NCBI GenBank assembly: GCA_947254025.1
Contig: CAMYBS010000006.1
Location: 6,115 to 70,114, forward strand
DNA: 64,000 bases
Source of the DNA: an uncultured Clostridia bacterium
GTDB lineage: Bacteria; Bacillota; Clostridia; Tissierellales; Peptoniphilaceae
Direction: 5' to 3'
Shown: in pieces, positions 15,842 through 23,431 of the stretch
Position numbering within the stretch: position 1 is the first letter of the stretch
Layout: each line of letters begins with the position of its first letter
Program-made: the position numbers and the translations under genes
Notes under the pieces: generated by a model
Told to the model about the DNA's origin: nothing
Seen by the model: the letters and a program-made list of their open reading frames with translations, nothing else
Databases searched by the model: none

Positions 15842-17126
15842 CTCTTAAACTATCTATCTTTTTATAAAAATACTCTTCATCTTGAACAAAGGAAATGTTT
15901 TGCTCAATCGCAACGACTCTTTCATTTGCAAAAGAGCTTGTCCAAGTGTCATCTCTATATGGCTTTTCTACCTTAAATAAATTAAACTCGTTATCATTTA
16001 AGCTGCTCTTATGAAATTCTTGTGAATGAAAAATTTTATCCGTATCAAAGAAAAAATTCTTTCTAAGTGCTTTTAGATATGCGTAGCCAAAGTTATGAAG
16101 CCTCTTTTCGCTCACAGCCTTGCCCTTTATAAGACCAAGCATCTTGTGCTCGTTAAAGCTTTCTGCTAAGAAGTAAGTAGCTTCTCCTTCAGTAAACACT
16201 TTTCCTCCTCTTTCATAATATTTCCTTATGCTTGCTAATGATTTAGATTTTTCTATTATGTCTAAGTGATCTTTTAAATTTCCACTGCCGATATATAATA
16301 AGTCAGCTTCAGGCACTTCTTCCTCGTCTAGCACCGAAAAGTACTTCACAGTAAAATATTTTTCTAGAAAATCAATATTCTCTTTGTAGTAAAAGTTAAA
16401 TGCCTTGTCATAGGCAATTGCCACAGTAGTCTTTGACTTCGGAAAATCTATTTTATCTCCTGTCTTTGCCACTTCGAAATATTTTAAAAGTTTCTCAAAA
16501 TCAATTGCCTTTTCTAATTTCGCAGCTATCCTATCGAGCTTCTCATCAAAGGCCTTGATATCGCTTGGAAGCTCTAGTCCAAGATCCTTATCCTCTATGA
16601 CGAAATCCTCATCAACTTCAATATTGCCAAAAACTTCTAAGCCAAGTTCCTTCTCGACTAAGTCCTTATATATAGAATAAAGCTTTGTATGCGTCTTATT
16701 AAATATAACGCCAACTATATTATCAGCGTAGCACATAAAGCCTTTTAGCTTTGCAATAAGTGAGAACATCTCGCCCTTTGGTGTAAGCACTAAAACTGTT
16801 TTTAGTCCCAAGGCCTTTGCGTTGGCATATGACGATGCCTCCATAGTGTTATATATTCCGTCAAGATAACCCATGACGCCTTCTAATACGCAGTAGTCTG
16901 CACACCCAATACCTACTTCAGTCGCGCCACTCTTTTGCATAAAGATGTCGACATTGCCATAGTCCCCCTTCGATGCGAATGAGCCGAGCTTTGAATCGAT
17001 AAAATCGGGCCCACTCTTAAGATACTTCACCTTATTATTTTTATTTGCAAGCAGTCTTGCTAAAGCTAAACTTATAGTTGTCTTGCCGCTATTTGAATTC
17101 ATAGCAGCTATGCATATGCCTTTCAC
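15825..17126 (-). CDS. cbiA: Cobyrinate a,c-diamide synthase with degenerate glutaminase domain
   Basis: A 433-aa CbiA/CobB that amidates the a and c side chains using ATP. The N-terminal synthetase half looks intact: P-loop AAMNSNSGKTTISLAL, KSGPDFIDSKLGSF, and EGVMGYLDG. The C-terminal half aligns with the GATase domain (DKAFNFYY, RLHNFGYAYLKAL, SQEFHKS). However, the AECGGLMYL motif has become TEGEATYFL, with Gly314 (complement 16185-16187) where the nucleophilic Cys should be. GGGYPE is GSGNLKD, and the late SYVHLHF motif is replaced by VVAIEQNISF. Glutamine hydrolysis therefore looks lost, leaving free ammonia as the probable nitrogen donor. CobQ in this window shows a parallel loss. Confidence 0.92.
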   Translation of the reverse strand: MKGICIAAMNSNSGKTTISLALARLLANKNNKVKYLKSGPDFIDSKLGSFASKGDYGNVDIFMQKSGATEVGIGCADYCVLEGVMGYLDGIYNTMEASSYANAKALGLKTVLVLTPKGEMFSLIAKLKGFMCYADNIVGVIFNKTHTKLYSIYKDLVEKELGLEVFGNIEVDEDFVIEDKDLGLELPSDIKAFDEKLDRIAAKLEKAIDFEKLLKYFEVAKTGDKIDFPKSKTTVAIAYDKAFNFYYKENIDFLEKYFTVKYFSVLDEEEVPEADLLYIGSGNLKDHLDIIEKSKSLASIRKYYERGGKVFTEGEATYFLAESFNEHKMLGLIKGKAVSEKRLHNFGYAYLKALRKNFFFDTDKIFHSQEFHKSSLNDNEFNLFKVEKPYRDDTWTSSFANERVVAIEQNISFVQDEEYFYKKIDSLRGEKDV

Positions 17127-18139
17127 TTCTCTATCTCCCTTAGTTTTTCAAGTAAATAATCATTCTCTTCACGAGTTCTTATTGCAAGGCGCACATAGTC
17201 ATTACTTATGTTCTTGTAACCTTGCATCCTTCTTATTAATATACCCTTTTCAAGCATAATCTTATACATTTCTTCGTCACAATGTTTTTTTAATCTAAGC
17301 AAATAGAAATTGGCATCGCTATCTATCATCTCAAAATTGTCATAGCTCTTATATGCTTCTTTAAGTCTTTCTCTTTCGTTTTTGTAATACTCTTTTGTTT
17401 TTGCTATATAGTCCTCGCTTCCCTTTAATAGCCTCGATGCTTCGTTTTGTATAAAGCCTATAGACCAAGCAAGGCTTAGCTCATCGTAGTAGTCCTTAAA
17501 GTCCTTTGGCACATATGCAAAGCCAAAGCGTACTCCCGGCAAGGCAAAGGTCTTAGTCATTGCTCTAAGAACAATCACGTCCCCGTCCTTAAACAAGTCT
17601 ATGCTGTCATACTCATGCATAGTAAACTCTATAAAGGCCTCGTCGAGTAAAAGAGTCGCGCCATGCTCCTTACAAATCTCTTGAGCTTTAATTAATTCTT
17701 CCTTCTTAAGCAGCCTTCCATTAGGATTATTTGGGTTAGTTAATATTAGTAGGTCGCCCTTCTTTAATATATCAAGCTCATCATAGTCAATCATAAAGTC
17801 TTTATAATTTATTCTAATCAAATCTTTTTTATAAACACTTGCTCTAAGCTCGTACTCATAGAACGAAGGGTCAAAAATAACCACTCTACTTGCCCTGTAT
17901 ATCGCCTTATCAATTATCTCTATAGATCCATTGCCCAAGATAATGTTAGACGCATCACAAGCCAAATAAGTGGCTACATTGTTAATCGCTTCCCTCTGTT
18001 TTATATCAGGATAGACATTGACATAGTCAAAGTCTTCCTTGATATTAGAGAAAAGTCTTTCGTTCATATTAAATACATTGATGTTAGAGCTGAAATCTAT
18101 GAGTTTTTTGTCATAATCATAAAAATTTGCTCCGTGCAT
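17123..18139 (-). CDS. cobD: L-threonine-O-3-phosphate decarboxylase
   Basis: A 338-aa PLP enzyme of the HisC-like aminotransferase fold. By context it makes (R)-1-aminopropanol phosphate for the aminopropanol linker of cobalamin. It opens with MHGANFYDYDKKLIDFSSNI, typical of CobD. NPNNPNGRLLKKEEL, LLLDEAFIEF and the PLP-lysine motif TKTFALPGVRFGFAY are clear. Histidinol-phosphate aminotransferase is the main alternative, but the HGAN...DFSSN start and the operon favour CobD. Confidence 0.93.
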   Translation of the reverse strand: MHGANFYDYDKKLIDFSSNINVFNMNERLFSNIKEDFDYVNVYPDIKQREAINNVATYLACDASNIILGNGSIEIIDKAIYRASRVVIFDPSFYEYELRASVYKKDLIRINYKDFMIDYDELDILKKGDLLILTNPNNPNGRLLKKEELIKAQEICKEHGATLLLDEAFIEFTMHEYDSIDLFKDGDVIVLRAMTKTFALPGVRFGFAYVPKDFKDYYDELSLAWSIGFIQNEASRLLKGSEDYIAKTKEYYKNERERLKEAYKSYDNFEMIDSDANFYLLRLKKHCDEEMYKIMLEKGILIRRMQGYKNISNDYVRLAIRTREENDYLLEKLREIEK

Positions 18140-18142
18140 AAT

Positions 18143-19519
18143 TTACTTCCTTTTCTTTAAGTAGAATAGCGATATATAATCGTTATCCTTACGTATTTCG
18201 TCCTCATCTGTAAGATACATTTCGTTTGGCATCGATATCCTCTTAAAATATTCTGCTTCGTAAGTATCTTTAAGTTCTAAAACAGCTTCCTTGTTAAGTG
18301 TGCCCTTCAGTATAACAGCTCTGTCAGGCTTTGCTGCCCTAACTAGCTCTGTGTTGTCACTTATCACAAGGCTCTCGCCCTTTTCAATAAGCGGTTCTTT
18401 GTTCATTGCACTTAATGCCACAAAAGATGGCATACCATTAACAATATTTATATTTATCTTCTTATCAAGTATCTTTGTTAAGTTCATAGGTGTTGAGAAA
18501 ACCGCCGCATCACCTATAGTTACAAAGCTTACATCTCTATACTCTTTAAGCGCTTCTTCAAGTTTTATTTTTAGCTCCCTATATAAAGCATCTGTAGCAT
18601 TCTTCATATCAAATGGCATCTTTATGATAGGTTTATCTTCTACATAACTCATAACTGTATCAAGAGCAAGGTTTCTGCCTCTGTTGTCAAGAACGAAGAC
18701 AGCATTTGTATTTTTCAAAGTAAGTATAGCCTTAACAGTTAATAAGTCTTCATCGCCAGGACCAACACCAACTATATTTAGTAGTGGTTCTTCCATGGCC
18801 TTAACTTTTTCTATGCAGTCGTTTAAGATATAATCTTCTTCGCCAAGACCCTTGTCTATAAGTTTTACTTCGTAGCCAAGCTTTTCTAGTTTCGACTTTA
18901 TTGAGTCCTCATCATCAGGAGCAATGTCCTCAAGCATGTGTACGCCTGAAACTAACATGAATGGCCTTAGATATAAAGTTTTTGTGTCTTTAGCTAAATT
19001 TTTAACAACGCTATCAAGATCAAGATCACCCTCTATACTCATCATGTGATATTTATTGTTCTTTTCTCTAAAAGCTTCGTCAATATCTTCATATATCCTA
19101 TCGGCTACATGATAAGTACCATGACCAACGTAGATGAACTCTTCGCCTTCATTTAATTTAAAGGCTGTCATGCCATCAATAAGCTTTGCTATATCCTTAG
19201 CGTTACTGATAAATGGAGTAGTAAGTCTGTTAGAAACATCTTTTAGCTTCTTATACTCTTTACCTGGAATGATGTTTGTCGAAACGACTCTTATATCGTT
19301 ATATCCAGCCTCTTTCAATTCCTTGATTGCTTCGCACTCATTATTAAAAGACATGCCTTTCTTCTCTAGTATCTTCTTAACTATCCTAGAAGTAAAGCAT
19401 ATCTTTATCTCGCAGTCCTTAAATTCATTTTTAAAGCCACTCACAAACTTGTCAATGACTCTTTCGTGTTCTCTAAGCCTTGTTGTACCAAAAAAGCTTA
19501 ATAGTATTGCCTTTTTCAT
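18143..19519 (-). CDS. cbiK-cbiL: Fused cobaltochelatase and cobalt-precorrin-2 C20-methyltransferase
   Basis: A 458-aa two-domain protein. Residues 1-240 are CbiK, which inserts Co2+ into sirohydrochlorin: ILLSFFGTTR at the start, GHGTYH with His133 and FMLVSGVH with His194 as likely metal ligands, and KGLGEE. Residues 246-458 are CbiL, a tetrapyrrole methylase for C20, with LLNIVGVGPGDEDLLTVKA, FVTIGDAAVFSTPMNL and VNGMPSFVALSAM. I start at ATG 19519, with GGAGG eight bases upstream; longer frames run into the riboswitch platform. It is the first gene after the riboswitch. Fusion would pass cobalt-sirohydrochlorin straight to the first methyltransferase. Confidence 0.93.
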   Translation of the reverse strand: MKKAILLSFFGTTRLREHERVIDKFVSGFKNEFKDCEIKICFTSRIVKKILEKKGMSFNNECEAIKELKEAGYNDIRVVSTNIIPGKEYKKLKDVSNRLTTPFISNAKDIAKLIDGMTAFKLNEGEEFIYVGHGTYHVADRIYEDIDEAFREKNNKYHMMSIEGDLDLDSVVKNLAKDTKTLYLRPFMLVSGVHMLEDIAPDDEDSIKSKLEKLGYEVKLIDKGLGEEDYILNDCIEKVKAMEEPLLNIVGVGPGDEDLLTVKAILTLKNTNAVFVLDNRGRNLALDTVMSYVEDKPIIKMPFDMKNATDALYRELKIKLEEALKEYRDVSFVTIGDAAVFSTPMNLTKILDKKININIVNGMPSFVALSAMNKEPLIEKGESLVISDNTELVRAAKPDRAVILKGTLNKEAVLELKDTYEAEYFKRISMPNEMYLTDEDEIRKDNDYISLFYLKKRK

Positions 19520-19540
19520 AAATTCCTCCATTATATGTAC

Positions 19541-19585
19541 ACGAGAGGAAAAGAAAAATAGGAGAAGCGCGCCTTTTCCTCTCGT
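19541..19585 (-). promoter_or_regulatory. Long hairpin between riboswitch and cbiKL start
   Basis: ACGAGAGGAAAAG (19541-19553) pairs perfectly with its complement at 19573-19585, a 13-bp stem with a ~19-nt loop. No U run follows, so it is not a normal terminator. It lies just 5' of the cbiKL ribosome binding site and may stabilise the message or tune translation. Confidence 0.65.
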
Positions 19586-19599
19586 CGGTTTTTTGGAAA

Positions 19600-19630
19600 A
19601 TAAAAATCCTTGAATAGGGGTATCAAGGAT
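19600..19630 (-). terminator. Riboswitch expression-platform terminator
   Basis: ATCCTTGA (19606-19613) pairs with TCAAGGAT (19623-19630), followed on the minus strand by TTTTTATTTT. Placed right after the cobalamin aptamer, it is the likely off-state terminator of the operon. Confidence 0.87.
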
Positions 19631-19639
19631 ATAAAACAT

Positions 19640-19833
19640 ACATATTTAGTAAGTTTTTCCTTCCCACCGAAGAAGTAACTTTATACGAACGTTCTAAAGA
19701 TATCCTGACTTATAGATCAACCTCATCTAAACCTTCCCAGTTTCCCAGTGGTATACATAGACTCGTCACTATTTACAGTAGCGGGGGCTGTGCTGGACTT
19801 ACACCAGCTTCCCTTTATGGTGAACATTCAAAA
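19640..19833 (-). promoter_or_regulatory. Cobalamin riboswitch
   Basis: On the minus strand the leader shows hallmark cobalamin aptamer segments in order: GGGAAGCTGGTGTAAGTCC, AGCACAGCCCCCGCTACTG, CACTGGGAAACTGGGAAGG, and GTCAGGATA. These match the B12-box and core motifs of the family. A terminator hairpin follows directly, so the switch should act on transcription. It governs everything from cbiKL to the SLH gene (19519 down to 6080), but not cobQ and cbiB, which lie upstream. Confidence 0.95.
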
Positions 19834-19865
19834 ATTACACATATATGATATCATATATGTGTAAT
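19834..19865. repeat. Perfect 32-bp palindrome over riboswitch promoter
   Basis: The sequence from 19834 to 19865 equals its own reverse complement over all 32 bases (arms ATTACACATATATGAT). On the minus strand it is followed by TTTTG, so it may terminate cbiB. It also covers the -10 box and most of the spacer of the riboswitch promoter, so it may be an operator. Confidence 0.93.
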
Positions 19866-19873
19866 TATTTCAA
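19845..19873 (-). promoter_or_regulatory. Promoter of cobalamin operon
   Basis: TTGAAA (complement 19868-19873), 17 bp, TATCAT (complement 19845-19850). Transcription would start near 19838, at the head of the aptamer. The -10 box sits at the centre of a 32-bp palindrome. Confidence 0.72.
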
Positions 19874-19891
19874 GTGTATTAATAAATTTTT

Positions 19892-20851
19892 TTATTTTAA
19901 TATTAATTTTAAATATATAACAGCGATCACTAATACTAGCAAGGCTAGTGCCTTATACATCGCTTTTATGGTGAAATAAACGCCATTTTTATTTACTTCG
20001 CCATCTATATCGCCAATATATGGTTTATCGACTATCTTAGAAAAATATTTGTGTGGTCCTCCTAAGCGAATTTTTAAGAGTCCAGCTATAGGCGCTTCAA
20101 GGAAGGCACTATTTGGACTTGCGTGTGCATATCTATACTTAAAAAACGTTTTGCACGCGTAGGCGATGTTTTTATTGAAGATGTTCGTGATTAGTATTAG
20201 CAGCGCACTTAATCTTGCTGGCACTAGATTGACTAGGTCATCAATCTTTGCTGCGAAAAAACCAAGCTCTGCATATTTTTCGTTCTTGTAGCCCCACATC
20301 GAGTCCATGGTGTTGATGAATTTATACACTAAGCCAAGTGGTGTATATATCGCGATGTAGATAAGCGGCGCGATGACACCATCTGAAGTGTTTTCTGCGA
20401 CTGTCTCAATAGTCGCTTTAAGTATTTCTTCTTCACTTAATTCGCTTGTGTCGCGGCCAACTATGTAGGAGAGTCTCTTGCGTCCTCTCTCTAGCGAATT
20501 GCCTAGCTCTTTTACGACCATATCTGCCTCGAAGTGAAGTGAGCGCGCTGCAAGGCAGACATAAACCATGTATGAAGTGTAGATTAAATACAAATATTTA
20601 TTGATCTTAAATAATATTATTGCAAAGCATCCGAATAAAAATGCAAGGCTAATGTTGAAGAGTACACAGACTAGTCCAAGCACTTTCAAAAAGCTGCCTC
20701 TTGCGTTTGTCCTTCGAATTAATTTTTCTTCAAAGTTAATAATATTACCCATAACCTTAACTGGATGAAAAAAGTTATATGGGTCGCCTAAGATTAAATC
20801 AAGCACCACGCCTATAAGTATGGCGATAAGTTTATAAGCCAAGTATTGCAT
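19892..20851 (-). CDS. cbiB: Adenosylcobinamide-phosphate synthase
   Basis: A 319-aa polytopic membrane protein that attaches aminopropanol (phosphate) to adenosylcobyric acid. The N-terminal LDLILGDPYNFFHPVKVMG matches the family GDP...HPV signature. Other conserved segments are IVGRDTSELSEEEI, ATIETVAENTSDGVIAPL near residue 155, NTMDSMWGYKNEKY, and AHASPNSAFLEAPIAGLL. Its start overlaps cobQ by 20 bp. It is outside the riboswitch unit. Confidence 0.95.
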   Translation of the reverse strand: MQYLAYKLIAILIGVVLDLILGDPYNFFHPVKVMGNIINFEEKLIRRTNARGSFLKVLGLVCVLFNISLAFLFGCFAIILFKINKYLYLIYTSYMVYVCLAARSLHFEADMVVKELGNSLERGRKRLSYIVGRDTSELSEEEILKATIETVAENTSDGVIAPLIYIAIYTPLGLVYKFINTMDSMWGYKNEKYAELGFFAAKIDDLVNLVPARLSALLILITNIFNKNIAYACKTFFKYRYAHASPNSAFLEAPIAGLLKIRLGGPHKYFSKIVDKPYIGDIDGEVNKNGVYFTIKAMYKALALLVLVIAVIYLKLILK

Positions 20852-21671
20852 TTAATTTATCTATATCGATGGCTTTTTCGAAGACATCAGCGAGTCTATC
20901 GATCTCATTATTCATTGAATCGTGCTCTGCCATGTGAGCATTGACTTTTTTCTCATAATCATGAAGAGAGTCTTCGTCCGCTATCTCAAGCTTTGTATAT
21001 GGCACTATGCCGAGACAGTCAAGACCTGTTAGCTCGTGAAGCTTTTTGATGCCCTCATCAAGTAGGCTCGCATCGCCCCTAAATTTATTGATGATGTAGC
21101 CTTTTATCCTCGCTCTATCTTTTTCATCAAGTATCATGTATGTGCCGTAGATTGACGCAAAGACGCCGCCCTTGTCAATGTCAGCGACGATGATGGCGTT
21201 TGTGTCAGCAAGTTCAGCCATGCCAGTATTCACGAAGTCATCTTCAAGTAGGTTTATCTCAGCAGGTGAACCAGCTCCTTCTATAATCATGACATCATAT
21301 TTCTTTTCAAGCTCTTCAAAAACATCTTTTACCTTAGCCTTTAGCTCTTTCTTAATCGAGTAGTATTCCTTAGTATTCATGTGCTTATATAATTTGCCAA
21401 GCACATAAACATCGCTACCTGTGTCTGACGATGGCACTAGAAGTATCGGGTTCATGTACTCATCCGCCTTTATGCCTGCTGCGTAGGCTTGTATGGCTTG
21501 TGCATTACTAATAAGTTTTCCATCTTGAAGCTTAAAAGAGTTTCTTGACATGTTTTGCGATTTGAACGGACATACCTTGTAGCCCTTGTCCTTGTAGTAG
21601 CGGCACATAGCAGTCGCTATCGTCGACTTGCCTGCTGACGATGTCGTGCCGTATATCATTATCTTTGCCAT
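20832..21671 (-). CDS. cobQ: Cobyric acid synthase lacking its glutaminase domain
   Basis: A 279-aa protein; normal CobQ/CbiP is about 490-500 aa. Residues 1-245 are the ATP-dependent synthetase domain, fully conserved: GTTSSAGKSTIATAMCRYY, FKSQNMSRNS, AGSPAEINLLEDDFVN, ADIDKGGVFASIYGTY, NKFRGDASLLDEGI and LGIVPYTKLEIADEDSL. The ~200-residue GATase domain that should follow, with its GICGGYQMLG Cys and YLHG His, is absent. Yet the family C-terminal tail is kept (IDRLADVFEKAIDIDKLNAI), so the loss is internal and in frame. It should still amidate positions b, d, e and g if supplied with free ammonia or a separate glutaminase, and none is nearby. Confidence 0.93.
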   Translation of the reverse strand: MAKIMIYGTTSSAGKSTIATAMCRYYKDKGYKVCPFKSQNMSRNSFKLQDGKLISNAQAIQAYAAGIKADEYMNPILLVPSSDTGSDVYVLGKLYKHMNTKEYYSIKKELKAKVKDVFEELEKKYDVMIIEGAGSPAEINLLEDDFVNTGMAELADTNAIIVADIDKGGVFASIYGTYMILDEKDRARIKGYIINKFRGDASLLDEGIKKLHELTGLDCLGIVPYTKLEIADEDSLHDYEKKVNAHMAEHDSMNNEIDRLADVFEKAIDIDKLNAILGL

Positions 21672-22079
21672 TTAAAATTCCTCATCATTGTATTCAATAG
21701 TACCTAAATCAGTTTCTATCGAGATTAAATTTTTCTTCCACTCTCTGTACTTAGTCACTTCTTCGCCTATAGCCTTAACTAATATTGAAACACCAAATAT
21801 TTTCGACGCTATGATGAAGAAAGCGTTTTGCTTGTATGAATTTGGATACAAAACTATAAGTAAGCCTGAAATTATAAATAGCATGTTCTTCTTCTCAATT
21901 CCCTTGTACTTGCCATTGTAATAATCTTTAACAAGATCTAAAAAGTCATTAATAAGTTCTTGGTACTTTGCTAAATCAGTGTTCGTTTTGATGGCTTCGC
22001 CGATGTCACCAATCTTGTTCATGGCTTCATCCTTGTCGAAATTACCAATGTTCATGTCTTTTAAAAAATCAAAGTTCAT
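21672..22079 (-). CDS. Small membrane protein, YkvA/DUF1232-like
   Basis: A 135-aa protein: an N-terminal helix-rich region (residues 1-55), then DFLDLVKDYYNGKYKGIEKK followed by a hydrophobic segment (MLFIISGLLIVLYP), a second hydrophobic segment, and a charged end with GEEVTKYREWKKN. The layout resembles the DUF1232/YkvA family, but the family's PIDLIPDF signature is absent. It sits between a histidine kinase and cobQ with gaps of 0-2 bp, so it belongs to that operon. Function unknown. Confidence 0.6.
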   Translation of the reverse strand: MNFDFLKDMNIGNFDKDEAMNKIGDIGEAIKTNTDLAKYQELINDFLDLVKDYYNGKYKGIEKKNMLFIISGLLIVLYPNSYKQNAFFIIASKIFGVSILVKAIGEEVTKYREWKKNLISIETDLGTIEYNDEEF

Positions 22080-22081
22080 AT

Positions 22082-23431
22082 CTACACTCCCTTTTTTAAT
22101 ACAAAATAAAAATTCGATCCTTTGCCGTAACTGCTCTCTACGCCAAACTCTGCCTTGTGAAGTAAAAGCACCTCACGAGCGATATATAAGCCAAGGCCTG
22201 TCGCGTACTTTTTGAGCTCATGGTTCGCGCTCGAGATGTAGTAGCGATCCCAAACTCTCTTGATGTCCTCTTCCTTGATGCCGACTCCGTGGTCAATAAC
22301 CTCGTATCTAACAGCATTCTCTTCTTCTGTAATCCTTACAAGAACATCTTCATCCTCATTTGAATAGTTCAGTGCGTTTGATAAGTAATTATATATAACG
22401 CTTCTAATTTTTTTCTCATCAGCCATGACCATAGTCTTGCCACTTACGTCTAATTTAATTCTTTCTCTATTTTCAGCAGTATTTAATTTATCTATAATCT
22501 CCTTGGAAATGGCTTCGAGCGAAACTCTTTTTAATTCAAGTTCACCAAGGGCGCTTACGTTCTTTGATGCTTCAAGCATCTCGTTAATCATGCCGTTTAA
22601 TCTATCTGCCTCTGTGATTATGGTGTCAAGATTCTCTTCACGCTTTTCTTTATTACCACCTGTTATATCCTTAATCATCTCTGCGTATGATTTTATTACG
22701 CTAAGTGGCGTCTTGAAGTCATGTGATACATTGGCAATGATGTTCTCACGAAAGTCCATGGTCCTCTTTAAATCTGCATTTGCGCTCTCAAGGCTCTTCT
22801 TTAGCTCTTCAATCTCTTCGTAGCCGCCTTCTTCTTCTATAGAAAAGCTCTTTGTACCCAAAAATTTGGACGCTTCCGAAAGATTTTTGATTGGCTTAGT
22901 AAGTTTCTTTGCTAAAAAGTATGAAAGAGCAAGCGCCAAGGCTATCGCAACGAGACTTATGTATAAAAGCTCTTCCCTAAGCATCTTTTTTACCGAGCCA
23001 TCTTCATCAAGATTGTCAATAAGCTTCATATATAGTTTTGCGTTAACTGTTTCGTATCTCTTTAAAAATACAAGGTAGTCTCTATCGTCATGCTTTTTTA
23101 TATAGTCAACGCTATCTTCATTGCTATGCACAAAATCTAAATCTTCCTTGTCAAGCTCAAGTAGATAATTTGGGTACAAGACCAAACCATTCTCATCGAA
23201 AATAATTATGCCAAGTCTAGTCTTACTTGATACATCATTCAAAAACGTTACTAGATCTCTTCCAGTATAAGATGAAATTTCTTTTTCAGTGTTTTGAATG
23301 AGCTCTCTCTTCTTTTGCGTGTATATCTCTTTGAAGAAAACTATGTTAAATAGCCACATTGTTGATAGTATCAGCACCGTAAATATTAAAAAATAGCTTA
23401 TTAACTTTGTGAATAATGATTTATTCTTCAT
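22082..23431 (-). CDS. Sensor histidine kinase
   Basis: A 449-aa membrane kinase. TM1 lies at about residues 8-30, an extracellular sensor region of about 130 residues follows, and TM2 is LLYISLVAIALALALSYFLA. Then come a HAMP linker (KKLTKPIKNLSEA), the HisKA phospho-acceptor helix NVSHDFKTPLSVIKSYAEMI with its His, and the ATPase domain with NYLSNALNYSNED (N box), VIDHGVGI (G1) and TGLGLYIAREVL (G2). I start at ATG 23431, with GGAG upstream, inside the regulator stop region. It pairs with the adjacent response regulator. The signal is unknown; co-transcription with cobQ and cbiB suggests a metabolite or envelope cue tied to B12 synthesis. Confidence 0.93.
   Translation of the reverse strand: MKNKSLFTKLISYFLIFTVLILSTMWLFNIVFFKEIYTQKKRELIQNTEKEISSYTGRDLVTFLNDVSSKTRLGIIIFDENGLVLYPNYLLELDKEDLDFVHSNEDSVDYIKKHDDRDYLVFLKRYETVNAKLYMKLIDNLDEDGSVKKMLREELLYISLVAIALALALSYFLAKKLTKPIKNLSEASKFLGTKSFSIEEEGGYEEIEELKKSLESANADLKRTMDFRENIIANVSHDFKTPLSVIKSYAEMIKDITGGNKEKREENLDTIITEADRLNGMINEMLEASKNVSALGELELKRVSLEAISKEIIDKLNTAENRERIKLDVSGKTMVMADEKKIRSVIYNYLSNALNYSNEDEDVLVRITEEENAVRYEVIDHGVGIKEEDIKRVWDRYYISSANHELKKYATGLGLYIAREVLLLHKAEFGVESSYGKGSNFYFVLKKGV

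Noticed and set aside
18143..19639. Longer cbiKL start at 19639
   Set aside because: The extra 40 residues would be translated from the riboswitch terminator and hairpin. ATG 19519 has a GGAGG site and opens directly with the CbiK domain.
19834..19865. Palindrome as the end of an insertion sequence
   Set aside because: No second copy, transposase gene or target duplication is visible. It is better read as a terminator or operator.
20832..21671. CobQ shortening as a frameshift pseudogene
   Set aside because: The frame is intact and ends in the family C-terminal tail, and the synthetase motifs are all conserved. No leftover GATase sequence is seen in other frames nearby.
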